Assembly (NCBI GenBank): GCA_964230805.1
Contig: CAXRIA010000006.1
Span: 30,799 to 94,798 of the forward strand
Origin: Flavicella sp964230805
GTDB lineage: Bacteria; Bacteroidota; Bacteroidia; Flavobacteriales; Flavobacteriaceae
Direction: 5' to 3'
Length of the DNA: 64,000 bases
A program made the position numbers and the translations under genes. This document shows positions 44,391 through 53,474 of this stretch, one piece after another; position 1 is the stretch's first letter, and each line of letters opens with the position of its first letter. The notes beneath the pieces were generated by a model that saw only the letters and a program-made list of their open reading frames with translations, was not told where the DNA came from and made no database searches.

Positions 44391-46184
44391 TTATTTCCCT
44401 TCCATTTTTTTCTTCAAATCTGCAAGACCAGCAATATCACCGAAAGTAGCTTTATCAGCACTTTCTGCTTTCTTACTCGCAGCTTTGATGTTTCTTTGCT
44501 CTTCTTCTCTAAAGATGGCTGTATGAGAAGCAACAATTCTTCTGTATTCCTTGTTGAATTCCAACACCTTGAATTCAGCAGCATCTCCTTTTCCAAGTTT
44601 GCTACCGTCTTCTTTCTCTAGATGACGTCCAGGCACAAAAGCCTCAACTCCATCAGCAAAAGTTACGATCGCTCCTTTGTCTGTTTTTTCTTTGATTGTT
44701 CCAGCGTGTACTGAATCTATTGTATAAACAGCTTCACGGGCATCCCAAGGATTCTCTTGCGTTTGCTTATGACCCAAGTTCAACTTACGGTTTTCAACAT
44801 CTAACTCCAATACTTGAACATCCAACACGTCTCCAACATTTACAAAATCAGATGGGTGCTTCACTTTCTTCGTCCATGACAAGTCAGAAATATAAACCAA
44901 TCCATCGATACCTTCTTCCAATTCTACAAAGACACCAAAGTTTGTGTAATTTCTAACGGTTCCTTTGTGAGCAGAACCTACAGGATATTTCTTAGTGATA
45001 TCTGTCCATGGATCTGGATGCAATTGCTTGATTCCCAATGACATTTTTCGGTCATCTCTATCCAATGTCAATACCACTGCTTCTACTTCATCTCCTACTT
45101 TCACAAAGTCTTGTGCAGAGCGTAAATGTGTTGACCATGACATTTCAGAAACGTGGATCAACCCTTCAACTCCCTGACTTACTTCGATAAACGCTCCGTA
45201 ATCAGCAAGTACAACTACTTTTCCTTTTACTTTATCTCCCACTTTAAGATCCGCATCTAATGCTTCCCATGGGTGCGCGTTCAATTGTTTCAATCCTAAT
45301 TGGATTCTTGTTTTTTGATCGTCAAAATCTAAGATTACCACGTTCAATTTCTGATCCAATTCAACTACCTCAGATGGGTGATTGATTCTTGACCAAGACA
45401 AATCAGTGATATGTACCAAACCATCTACTCCTCCCAAATCGATGAAAACACCGTAAGAAGTAATGTTTTTAACAACTCCTTCAAGAACTTGTCCTTTTTC
45501 TAACTTACCAATAATCTCTCTCTTTTGGATTTCGATATCCGCCTCAATAAGTGCTTTGTGAGAAACCACAACGTTTTTAAATTCGTGATTGATTTTCACA
45601 ACTTTAAATTCCATTGTTTTGTCTACATATTGATCGTAATCTCTAATTGGTTTTACATCGATTTGCGAACCTGGCAAGAATGCTTCAATTCCAAAAACAT
45701 CTACAATCATACCTCCTCTAGTTCTGCACTTCACATATCCATTCACAACTTCACCTGTTTCTTGAGCGTTGATTACACGATCCCAAGCTTTGATTACTCT
45801 TGCTTTTTTATGAGACAATACCAATTGACCAGAAACGTCTTCTCTTCTATCAACCAACACCTCTACAGTATCGCCTACTGCTAGGTTCGGGTTGTAACGG
45901 AATTCGTTCAAAGAAATAACACCTTCAGACTTAGAATTGATATCAATAATCGCATCTCGGTCTGTAATTCTAGTTACCAACCCTTCAATGACATCCAATT
46001 CATTTACGAAACCTACGGTTCCTTCTAAAGCTGTTTCAAATTCTTTCAATTTCGCTTCATCTACTGCTTCAATACCTTCTTCGTATTTATGCCAATCAAA
46101 ATCTGCTAAAAATTGTTCTGGATTTACAGTTTCCACAACAGGCACTTCCTGTGCTTCTACTTCGTTTTTTAATTCTTCAGACAT
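44391..46184 (-). CDS. rpsA: 30S ribosomal protein S1
   Basis: 597 residues with six S1 (OB-fold) repeats, starting at about 62, 145, 232, 318, 402 and 490. Repeats 3 to 5 carry the classic YGVFIDL and GLVHITDLSW blocks. It binds mRNA and helps place it on the small subunit, which matters in a lineage without strong Shine-Dalgarno sequences. The N-terminal 30 residues are acidic. It is a single gene with a full -33/-7 promoter and a 110-nt leader bearing a 5'-terminal hairpin. Confidence 0.97.
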   Translation of the reverse strand: MSEELKNEVEAQEVPVVETVNPEQFLADFDWHKYEEGIEAVDEAKLKEFETALEGTVGFVNELDVIEGLVTRITDRDAIIDINSKSEGVISLNEFRYNPNLAVGDTVEVLVDRREDVSGQLVLSHKKARVIKAWDRVINAQETGEVVNGYVKCRTRGGMIVDVFGIEAFLPGSQIDVKPIRDYDQYVDKTMEFKVVKINHEFKNVVVSHKALIEADIEIQKREIIGKLEKGQVLEGVVKNITSYGVFIDLGGVDGLVHITDLSWSRINHPSEVVELDQKLNVVILDFDDQKTRIQLGLKQLNAHPWEALDADLKVGDKVKGKVVVLADYGAFIEVSQGVEGLIHVSEMSWSTHLRSAQDFVKVGDEVEAVVLTLDRDDRKMSLGIKQLHPDPWTDITKKYPVGSAHKGTVRNYTNFGVFVELEEGIDGLVYISDLSWTKKVKHPSDFVNVGDVLDVQVLELDVENRKLNLGHKQTQENPWDAREAVYTIDSVHAGTIKEKTDKGAIVTFADGVEAFVPGRHLEKEDGSKLGKGDAAEFKVLEFNKEYRRIVASHTAIFREEEQRNIKAASKKAESADKATFGDIAGLADLKKKMEGK

Positions 46185-46275
46185 GCTGTCTTAATTATTT
46201 GTATCTTGCTGTTAACTAGACTATTTAAACGAAATCAACACCAAGAGATTGTTAATTTTTAAACTGTTTTTTTAA

Positions 46276-46302
46276 CCCTTTCTGTCTAGACTCGTAAAAG
46301 GG
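46276..46302 (-). promoter_or_regulatory. 5'-terminal hairpin of the rpsA leader
   Basis: CCCTTT (46302-46297) pairs with AAAGGG (46281-46276) around a 15-nt loop containing GTCTAGAC. It lies at the predicted 5' end of the rpsA mRNA. It could protect the message or take part in S1 autoregulation. Confidence 0.4.
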
Positions 46303-46306
46303 AGTG

Positions 46307-46337
46307 CAAATCTAGGGTTTATTTTCCATTCCTACAA
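46307..46337 (-). promoter_or_regulatory. Promoter of rpsA
   Basis: Minus strand: TTG at 46337-46335, a 20-bp spacer, then TAGATTTG at 46314-46307. A full consensus, as expected for a highly expressed ribosomal gene. Confidence 0.75.
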
Positions 46338-46483
46338 TACATAATTCAAAGAAAATTAAAGCGTTGCAAAAAAAAGAACCGACGTAAAACATCACTTTTT
46401 TATGAACGGCAGACACTTTTTTCCATACTCAAAAAACACCTGCTTTTAACAAGCTATTAACAGGAAACTCTGGTTCTAATAAT

Positions 46484-46491
46484 TACTTTTG
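46484..46491 (+). promoter_or_regulatory. -7 box (TACTTTTG) of the thioredoxin-fold lipoprotein gene
   Basis: TAnnTTTG, 22 bp before the ATG. The rest of the 329-bp rpsA/lipoprotein intergenic region shows no other clear element. Confidence 0.45.
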
Positions 46492-46513
46492 TTGACACAG
46501 TTTTCAGAAAATT

Positions 46514-47881
46514 ATGTATCAACTCCTATCCATATGCCTTTTTATTTCAATTACAATCGGTTGCAAAAACGCCTTGTTTGAAAAAAATAGCGACATGTAC
46601 TTCGGCGGCCAAATTGAAAATCCAAAGGAGCCTTTTGTTACCGTAAAAAAAGGAGATGAAATTTTAGACACACTCTACCTAGATGCAACAAACAATTTTC
46701 ATACAAGATACAATTCTTGTGACGAAGGTCTTTTTACCTTCTTACATGGAAACGAGCTTCAATTTGTGCTTTTAGAAAATAACGACAGTATTGTCATCAA
46801 CCTCAATACCTTAGATTTTGACGAATCACTCGTTTATTTTGGACGTGGCGCTGCAAAAAATGAATATTTGATCAATCAGTTTTTAGACAATGAAGAAGAA
46901 GACAGATCATTCCGTACTTTTTTCAAACTCCCACCCGCAGAATTCAAGAAAACTATAGAAAATAAAAAGAGAACCAAAGAAAAAAAACTTGAAGCTTTTT
47001 TAGAAGAAAACGAAATACTATCCAAAGGTTTTAAAAATTTAGCCACAGCGAACATTCATTATCCGCTCTATAAAAAAATGGAGTATTATCCTATGGCAAG
47101 CGATAAAATAAAAACCTCCAAGGCATTTCCTGAACTCGAAGAGGATTTTTACGCGTATCGAAAATTGCTAAACCTCAATGACCCAACCCTTATCGGCTAT
47201 TATGCCTATACAGATTATCTAATTCACTTCTTGTACAATCAATCCTACAAAAAATTAAAATCTGAGCAAAACACCAATCTATCCATACGTTCTTACTTTT
47301 TTAAAACTGTTGACGAGCACATTAAAATTGAAAGTTTTAAAAACAACCTGTTGATGGGGAATATTTTACATCATCTATGGAAAAACAATGAACAAAACGA
47401 TTTGGATGTTTTGAACCTATTTTTAAAAATCTCAACCGATAAAAAACACAAAAAGAAAGTTCGTCAATTAATTTCTGACAAAACCAACTTAGCCAAAAAG
47501 GACACCATTGCTTTTTTTGAAATCATTTCAAGAGACCTACAAAAAAAATCACTCAATCAATTGATCCACAAAGAAAATAACGTTCTCTTTTTCTGGTCAA
47601 AAAAGTTCATGACTCAAGAATTTATCAAAGAAAAAATAAATTACTTCTCCTCAAAATACCCGAATATTGGATTTATTGGAATCAATACAGACAAAGTGCC
47701 GCCAGAAGAAAATGGGAGCAATTTTTACCGCCTCACTAAAAACAGTAAAGGACTTCAATACAACAATAGTGGTTATCCTAGGACAATTCTCTTTTCGAAA
47801 GAAGGAATCGTATTCAACAGTTATACAAACATTGGTGCACAGAACTTCGACAAACATCTTAGGGAATTCCAAAAAAAGTAA
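46514..47881 (+). CDS. Large lipoprotein with degenerate C-terminal thioredoxin-like domain
   Basis: 455 residues. A lipoprotein signal (SICLFISITIGCKN, Cys17). The N-terminal 100 residues look like the DUF4369-type beta-rich domain found ahead of TlpA-like domains in Bacteroidota. A long helical middle is rich in Lys/Glu. The C-terminal 100 residues follow the thioredoxin/AhpC pattern (NVLFFWSKKFMTQEF, IGFIGINTDKVP, GYPRTILFSKEGIV), but the WCxxC is replaced by WSKKF, so it cannot do dithiol chemistry. Probably a cell-envelope binding or scaffold protein. Function unknown. Confidence 0.75.
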   Translation: MYQLLSICLFISITIGCKNALFEKNSDMYFGGQIENPKEPFVTVKKGDEILDTLYLDATNNFHTRYNSCDEGLFTFLHGNELQFVLLENNDSIVINLNTLDFDESLVYFGRGAAKNEYLINQFLDNEEEDRSFRTFFKLPPAEFKKTIENKKRTKEKKLEAFLEENEILSKGFKNLATANIHYPLYKKMEYYPMASDKIKTSKAFPELEEDFYAYRKLLNLNDPTLIGYYAYTDYLIHFLYNQSYKKLKSEQNTNLSIRSYFFKTVDEHIKIESFKNNLLMGNILHHLWKNNEQNDLDVLNLFLKISTDKKHKKKVRQLISDKTNLAKKDTIAFFEIISRDLQKKSLNQLIHKENNVLFFWSKKFMTQEFIKEKINYFSSKYPNIGFIGINTDKVPPEENGSNFYRLTKNSKGLQYNNSGYPRTILFSKEGIVFNSYTNIGAQNFDKHLREFQKK

Positions 47882-47912
47882 AGCTTTCCTAGATTTATGC
47901 AACTATTAACGG

Positions 47913-47920
47913 TATCTTTG
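47913..47920 (+). promoter_or_regulatory. -7 box (TATCTTTG) of deaD
   Basis: TAnnTTTG, 63 bp before the deaD ATG, implying a leader of about 57 nt. Confidence 0.5.
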
Positions 47921-47983
47921 CAGACTTTTAACACTGACTGGCAAGGTAGCGATATTATTTTGTAAGTCAATAACTTATAATAT

Positions 47984-49819
47984 ATGTCGACATTTACAGA
48001 TTTAGGATTGAAAGATGAAATCCTAAAAGGCCTGGCGGACTTGGGCTACGAAAAACCTTCAGAGATTCAAGAAAAAGCGATCCCTCAAGTCATTGCATCT
48101 ACCGATGACCTAAAAGCTTTCGCACAAACAGGAACGGGTAAAACAGCTGCATTTAGCTTACCCATTTTACAATTACTCAATTCCGAAAGCAAAAATACAC
48201 AAGCCATTATTCTTTCTCCGACCAGAGAATTGGCCGTTCAAATTGGAAACAACATCAAGGATTTTTCAAAATACATGAAAAATGTGAGTGTTTTAACCGT
48301 TTATGGAGGTGCCAATATTGACGAACAAATCAAAAAATTGAAAAAAGGCGTCCAAATTGTCGTAGGAACACCTGGTCGAACAGTCGACCTAATTAAAAGA
48401 GGGCGATTGAAACTTGAAAACATTCAATGGCTCATTCTAGACGAAGCAGACGAAATGCTAAACATGGGATTCAAAGACGAATTGGATCAAGTTTTGGAGG
48501 TAACTCCCGAAGAAAAACAAACCTTGTTATTTTCTGCAACGTTCCCAAGAGAAGTAGAAGCAATCGCCAAAAACTACATGGACAATCCTGTTGAGATTAC
48601 AGCGGGGCAAAAAAACACAGGGTCTGACAATGTAGAAAATCAGTACTATTTGGTTACGGAAAGAAATCGTTACCCGGCACTGAAAAGAATCTGCGATGTC
48701 AATCCAGACATCTACGGAATCGTATTCTGTCGAACCAAGAGAGAAACAGCGCAAGTTGCTGACAACCTGATTCAAGACGGTTACAATGCCGATGCACTGC
48801 ACGGTGATTTATCTCAAACGCAGCGCGACAGTGTCATGCAAAAATTCAGAAACAAAAGCTTACAAATGTTGGTAGCAACCGATGTAGCTGCACGTGGTTT
48901 GGACGTCAACAACCTCACTCATGTCATCAATTACAAGCTACCAGATCAGACAGAAGCCTACACACACCGAAGTGGTAGAACAGGTAGAGCGGGTAATAAA
49001 GGGGTTTCTATTGCGTTGATTACAAACAAAGAAATGGGCAAACTTCGACCTATTGAAAGAAAAATCAAAAAGAAATTTGAAAAAAAACTAGTTCCTTCTG
49101 GAGAAGAAATCTGTAAAAATCAACTATTTAGCTTGATTAACAATGTAAAAGAAACCGAAGTAAACCACCAACAAATAGACTCGTATTTAGAGGATATTTA
49201 TGTGAGTTTAGAAGGATTGAAAAGAGAAGAATTGATTCAAAAATTCGTATCGGTTGAATTTAACAAGTTTTTAAAATACTACGAAAACTCAAGATATTTA
49301 AACGATTCTGAACGCAGTAGAAAAGACGAACGAGGAAAATCAAGAGACGATGAAAATATGACCCGCTTCTTTGTCAACCTAGGAAGAAAAGACCAATTGA
49401 ATCCTAGCAGACTTATCGGTCTTATCAACGAGCAAAACATTACAGAAAACATAGAAATTGGACAAATTGAAATTTTAGATACATTTTCCTTTTTTGAATT
49501 GGACAAAAATTTCACAGATGAAACGATTGAGGCATTTGTAGACACTACCTTCAACGGAAGAAGTGTCAATGTTGAAATTACCGAAAAGAAAAGACGATCT
49601 GGAGGTGGTGGACGCAGACGCGGTGGAGAAGATCGCCGAGGACGCGGAAGACGTTTCGAAGGAAAAGGGAGAAGATCCGACCGACAAACCAGCCGAAGAA
49701 GAGAAGGTGGAAATGATCGAGGTGATCGCAGAGACAGACCTGATCGAAGCGATCGTTCGGGCAGAAAAAACTCGGAGAGACCTGACAGAAGCGCTGGTTT
49801 TGGAAGACGCAGAAATTAA
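47984..49819 (+). CDS. deaD: DEAD-box RNA helicase with RG/RD-rich tail
   Basis: 611 residues. ATP-dependent RNA unwinding in ribosome assembly, mRNA decay or cold adaptation. Q-motif FTDLGL and IQEKAIP, Walker A AQTGTGKT (47-54), DEAD at 153-156, SAT (LFSATFP), and motif VI HRSGRTGRAG. A DbpA-like RNA-binding domain lies around 450-530 (MTRFFVNLGRKDQLNPSRLIGLIN). The last 70 residues are a low-complexity Arg/Gly/Asp tail. Single gene between a -7 box and a strong terminator. Confidence 0.93.
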   Translation: MSTFTDLGLKDEILKGLADLGYEKPSEIQEKAIPQVIASTDDLKAFAQTGTGKTAAFSLPILQLLNSESKNTQAIILSPTRELAVQIGNNIKDFSKYMKNVSVLTVYGGANIDEQIKKLKKGVQIVVGTPGRTVDLIKRGRLKLENIQWLILDEADEMLNMGFKDELDQVLEVTPEEKQTLLFSATFPREVEAIAKNYMDNPVEITAGQKNTGSDNVENQYYLVTERNRYPALKRICDVNPDIYGIVFCRTKRETAQVADNLIQDGYNADALHGDLSQTQRDSVMQKFRNKSLQMLVATDVAARGLDVNNLTHVINYKLPDQTEAYTHRSGRTGRAGNKGVSIALITNKEMGKLRPIERKIKKKFEKKLVPSGEEICKNQLFSLINNVKETEVNHQQIDSYLEDIYVSLEGLKREELIQKFVSVEFNKFLKYYENSRYLNDSERSRKDERGKSRDDENMTRFFVNLGRKDQLNPSRLIGLINEQNITENIEIGQIEILDTFSFFELDKNFTDETIEAFVDTTFNGRSVNVEITEKKRRSGGGGRRRGGEDRRGRGRRFEGKGRRSDRQTSRRREGGNDRGDRRDRPDRSDRSGRKNSERPDRSAGFGRRRN

Positions 49820-49838
49820 TTCGAACCAATTATAAAAC

Positions 49839-49872
49839 GCAAAGCAGGAAATACATTTTCCTGCTTTTTTTC
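49839..49872 (+). terminator. Terminator after deaD
   Basis: AAAGCAGGAAA/TTTCCTGCTTT stem with a short loop and seven Ts, 20 bp after the stop. Confidence 0.9.
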
Positions 49873-49883
49873 GTTTAAAAAAG

Positions 49884-49891
49884 TATCTTTG
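49884..49891 (+). promoter_or_regulatory. -7 box (TATCTTTG) abutting the rlmD start codon
   Basis: TAnnTTTG followed by CAGC and then the rlmD ATG at 49896, between the deaD terminator and the gene. The transcript would be leaderless. Confidence 0.55.
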
Positions 49892-49895
49892 CAGC

Positions 49896-51305
49896 ATGGG
49901 TAGAAAAAAGAAAAATTACATTTTTGAAAACATAGAAGTAGTAGACGCAGGAGCCAGAGGAAAATCGATCGCAAAAGCCCCTGATGGAAGAGTTATATTT
50001 TTAACCAACGCCATACCAGGAGATATCGTCGATATCAAAACCGGGAGAAAGCGCAAAGCCTATTTTGAAGGAACGGCCACAAAATTTCACAAATATTCGG
50101 ACAAAAGAACAGCGCCGAAATGTCAGCATTTCGAACACTGCGGAGGCTGCAAATGGCAACATATGAAATACGAAGACCAATTATTCTTTAAGGAAAAAGA
50201 GGTTCTCAACAATTTGCAACGGATTGGCCATCTTGAACTCCCTCAAGCGACTCCTATTTTAGGTTGCGAAAACCAATATTTCTATCGTAATAAAATGGAA
50301 TTTTCTTTTTCGAGTAACCGTTGGTTGACCTATGAAGAAATCAATTCAGAAAAAGAAGTAGAAAACAAAAATGCCCTTGGTTTTCACATTGCTGGCATGT
50401 GGGACAAAATTTTGGATATTGAACAATGCCACCTTCAAGAAGACCCTTCCAACGCCATTCGAAACCATATTAAAAAGTTTGCCATTGAAAATGACATCTC
50501 ATTTTACAATCCACGCGAACAAAACGGACTTCTTCGAACAATGATGTTGCGAATCGTTTCTACTGGGGAGATCATGTTGGTACTTCAATTTTTTAAAGAA
50601 AATAAAGAAAAACGTGAGCTACTTCTCAATCACATACGCACTAGCTTTCCCGAAATAAACTCATTGCAATACATCATCAATGAAAAAGGAAATGATTCAA
50701 TTTACGATCAAGAAATTCACCTATTTCACGGTAGAGATCATATCTTTGAAGAAATGGAAGGACTCCGCTTTAAAATCAATGCAAAATCGTTCTACCAAAC
50801 CAATTCAAAGCAAGCCTATGAATTGTACAAAATTACACGAGATTTGGCAGGTCTTACAGGAAAAGAATTGGTATATGATTTATACACCGGTACAGGAACC
50901 ATTGCTCAGTTTGTAGCAAAAAAGGCAAAAAAAGTGATCGGTGTAGAATCGGTTCCAGAAGCCATCGAAGACGCCAAAAAAAATGCCGAGTACAACCAAA
51001 TCGAAAATGCCGAATTTTACGTCGGAGATATGAAAGAGGTTTTTACTGCAAACTTCATTTCCAAACACGGACAACCTGATGTAATTATTACAGACCCTCC
51101 AAGAGACGGAATGCACAAAAAGGTAGTGGAACAAATTTTACATATCTCACCCAAAAAAATTGTTTATGTCAGCTGTAATTCGGCAACACAAGCACGAGAT
51201 TTGGCCTTAATGAAAGAAAAATATCGGATCGCAAACACACAAGCTGTAGATATGTTCCCACAAACGCATCACGTTGAAAATGTGGTTTTACTAGAGTTAA
51301 AATAA
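49896..51305 (+). CDS. rlmD: 23S rRNA (uracil-C5) methyltransferase, RlmD/TrmA family
   Basis: 469 residues. SAM-dependent m5U methylation of 23S rRNA (position 1939 in E. coli RlmD). An N-terminal TRAM domain, then a [4Fe-4S] cluster site with Cys76, Cys82, Cys85 and Cys178 (CQHFEHCGGC and EQCHLQ). The SAM fold LVYDLYTGTGTIAQF near 325 and the catalytic YVSCNSATQARDL near the C-terminus follow. RumA-type paralogues cannot be distinguished with certainty, so the exact target uridine is inferred. Confidence 0.9.
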   Translation: MGRKKKNYIFENIEVVDAGARGKSIAKAPDGRVIFLTNAIPGDIVDIKTGRKRKAYFEGTATKFHKYSDKRTAPKCQHFEHCGGCKWQHMKYEDQLFFKEKEVLNNLQRIGHLELPQATPILGCENQYFYRNKMEFSFSSNRWLTYEEINSEKEVENKNALGFHIAGMWDKILDIEQCHLQEDPSNAIRNHIKKFAIENDISFYNPREQNGLLRTMMLRIVSTGEIMLVLQFFKENKEKRELLLNHIRTSFPEINSLQYIINEKGNDSIYDQEIHLFHGRDHIFEEMEGLRFKINAKSFYQTNSKQAYELYKITRDLAGLTGKELVYDLYTGTGTIAQFVAKKAKKVIGVESVPEAIEDAKKNAEYNQIENAEFYVGDMKEVFTANFISKHGQPDVIITDPPRDGMHKKVVEQILHISPKKIVYVSCNSATQARDLALMKEKYRIANTQAVDMFPQTHHVENVVLLELK

Positions 51306-51325
51306 ACTGTATATTTGAGGTATCT

Positions 51326-51775
51326 ATGAAAAAAAATAGGCTTGTATTTTTACTTTTACTGACCCTATTAGGGGCTTGCGAAAACGATGATTTCTGTACG
51401 GAAGAAACCACGCCTCGTCTAATCATAGGTTTTTACGACGCAGAAAACCCAGAAGAATTTAAAACTGCACCTTTATTCATTTGGGCAGCACAAAAAGACA
51501 CCATCTACCAAGGTGTCAACGTAGACTCCATCTCTTTGCCTTTGAATACCAATAGTAGAGAAACTATTTATAAATTTTCACACAGTCAAGAAGTAGATCA
51601 AATCAATTTTTCTTACGACAGTGAAGATATCTTCGTTTCTGAATCTTGTGGTTTCAAAGTAATTTTCAAAAATCTGACCCTCGAGAGTTTTACAAATACC
51701 TGGATTGAAAGTATTGATATCAACAACGCCCTTATTGAAAATGAAAAACAAGTCCATGTCAAAATATTTCATTAG
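51326..51775 (+). CDS. DUF6452-type lipoprotein
   Basis: 149 residues. A lipoprotein signal (VFLLLLTLLGACENDDFC, Cys18), then a beta-rich domain: TPRLIIGFYD, SISLPLNTNSRETIYKF, VDQINFSYDSEDIFVS, CGFKVIFKNL. I recognise the type from the conserved rlmD-DUF6452-DUF6048 neighbourhood of flavobacteria. It probably sits on the periplasmic face of an outer or inner membrane. Function unknown. It overlaps the next gene by 20 bp. Confidence 0.75.
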   Translation: MKKNRLVFLLLLTLLGACENDDFCTEETTPRLIIGFYDAENPEEFKTAPLFIWAAQKDTIYQGVNVDSISLPLNTNSRETIYKFSHSQEVDQINFSYDSEDIFVSESCGFKVIFKNLTLESFTNTWIESIDINNALIENEKQVHVKIFH

Positions 51776-52472
51776 CCTTTGCATGGCATTACTTTCCCTT
51801 ACTGCCGTGGCACAAAAAGAAGTCATGGCAAAAAAAGACAGCGTACACTACAAAAAAAAATACGGTCTGCGTTTGGGGGCCGACCTCAGCAAATTGATTA
51901 TTGGGGCAACTGATAAAAATTTTAGCGGTTATGAGTTGGTTGCCGATTACAGAATTCAAAAAAATCTTTACCTGGCAGGAGAAATAGGTTTTGTTGAAAA
52001 AAAATCTGAAGAAGACAACTACAACTTTACAACCAAAGGATCTTATATAACGGTCGGATTTAATAAAAACACCTTCAAAAACTGGTTGGAAATGGACAAT
52101 GAGATTTATTATGGTGCACGCTATGGTTTCAGTGCTTTCTCACAAAAACTAAACAACTACACAGTATACCAAGAGGGTACTGATGTAGACGGACTCAAAT
52201 CGGCCTACTTTCCACCACGAACAATGGATAGCAATCAAACCTATTCAAACCTAACGGCACATTGGGTTTCTTTTGTTCTGGGACTCAAAGTAGAAACCCT
52301 AAGCAACTTATTTCTCGGAGCAAGCGTCAATTTCTCCAAACTCATTGGGGCTAGTGAACCCAATAATTTTAAAAACTTGTACCTCCCTGGCTTTAACAAA
52401 GTATATGTGACCAATTCTGGAGTTAGCTTCAATTACACTTTGAGCTATCGAATTCCCTTATTCAAAAAATAA
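51756..52472 (+). CDS. DUF6048-type outer-membrane beta-barrel protein
   Basis: 238 residues from the chosen start. Signal peptide MSKYFISLCMALLSLTAVAQ, then alternating amphipathic strands (YGLRLGADLSKLI, YELVADYRIQKNLYLAGEIGF, SFNYTLSYRIP) ending in aromatic residues, as in outer-membrane barrels. The start lies inside the DUF6452 gene; ATGs five codons and 17 codons further upstream are also in frame, and the first of these (51741) is plausible. The overlap suggests that the two proteins work together. Function unknown. Confidence 0.72.
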   Translation: MSKYFISLCMALLSLTAVAQKEVMAKKDSVHYKKKYGLRLGADLSKLIIGATDKNFSGYELVADYRIQKNLYLAGEIGFVEKKSEEDNYNFTTKGSYITVGFNKNTFKNWLEMDNEIYYGARYGFSAFSQKLNNYTVYQEGTDVDGLKSAYFPPRTMDSNQTYSNLTAHWVSFVLGLKVETLSNLFLGASVNFSKLIGASEPNNFKNLYLPGFNKVYVTNSGVSFNYTLSYRIPLFKK

Positions 52473-52492
52473 CCTCTTTACAGCAACCTTAC

Positions 52493-53428
52493 ATGAATAC
52501 AATACCCAGTGTAAACCTCTCTGATTTTCTATCAAACGATCCTCAACTGAAACAAAAATTTACCCGAGAGATTGGAAACGCCTTTGAGCAAATTGGTTTT
52601 GTGGCTTTGAAAGGACATTTCTTATCTGAAGAACTTTCAGAAAAATTATACAACCAAGTCAAAAACTTTTTTGACCTACCCGAAACAACCAAAAAAAAAT
52701 ACGAAATCAAAAATGGTGGTGGACAGCGCGGGTATACTTCTTTTGGAAAAGAGAGTGCCAAAGGGAAAAAAGAAGCTGATTTGAAAGAATTTTGGCATTT
52801 TGGACAATACGAAGAAAACCAAAATAAATACCCTCCCAATGTAATGGTTTCTGAAATTCCCGAATTCAACACCGTAGGAAAAGAGGTGTTTCAAAAATTA
52901 GAAAAAACAGCCAAATATGTACTTAGAGCTTTGGCGTTGCATCTGAATTTAGACGAATTTTATTTTGACAAATTTATACATAACGGCAACAGTATTTTAA
53001 GGCCCATTCACTACCCTCCCATTACAGAAAAACCAAAAGGAGCAGAGCGTGCAGCAGCACACGGCGACATCAATTTAATCACTTTGCTCATGGGAGCCCA
53101 TGGGAAAGGGCTGCAAGTACAAAACCACCAAGGCGAATGGATTGATGCCATTGCCGCACCGAATGAATTGATGATTAATGTAGGAGACATGTTGTCAAGA
53201 CACACCAACAACCAATTGAAATCTACCATTCACAAAGTTGTCAATCCTGCCAAAGAATTGTGGGGTACATCAAGGTATTCCATTCCTTTCTTTATGCATC
53301 CTATTGCAAGTATGAAATTGGATTGTTTGGAAACTTGTGTAACACCTGAAAAGCCAAAGCAATACAAAGACATTACGGCCGGTGAATTTTTAAGAGAACG
53401 ACTGATTGAATTGGGACTTTTGAAATAG
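52493..53428 (+). CDS. Isopenicillin N synthase-like 2-oxoglutarate/Fe(II) oxygenase
   Basis: 311 residues of the IPNS-like non-heme iron dioxygenase family. An N-terminal DIOX_N domain (NLSDFLSNDPQLKQKF) and a C-terminal jelly roll. The iron ligands are the HxD of AAHGDINLITLL near 190 and a distal His in STIHKVVNP near 246. The co-substrate arginine is in RYSIPFF near 262. The substrate is unknown. Bacterial members hydroxylate or oxidise small molecules. It is downstream of the DUF6048 gene by 20 bp, probably without functional connection. Confidence 0.9.
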   Translation: MNTIPSVNLSDFLSNDPQLKQKFTREIGNAFEQIGFVALKGHFLSEELSEKLYNQVKNFFDLPETTKKKYEIKNGGGQRGYTSFGKESAKGKKEADLKEFWHFGQYEENQNKYPPNVMVSEIPEFNTVGKEVFQKLEKTAKYVLRALALHLNLDEFYFDKFIHNGNSILRPIHYPPITEKPKGAERAAAHGDINLITLLMGAHGKGLQVQNHQGEWIDAIAAPNELMINVGDMLSRHTNNQLKSTIHKVVNPAKELWGTSRYSIPFFMHPIASMKLDCLETCVTPEKPKQYKDITAGEFLRERLIELGLLK

Positions 53429-53474
53429 TAATTTCAAACTTTTATAACTAATTTTAAACCTCCAATCTTTAAAA

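Noticed and set aside
49475..49897. Long antisense ORFs opposite the deaD 3' end
   Set aside because: They are produced by the repetitive Arg/Gly/Asp codons of the helicase tail, which leave several frames open.
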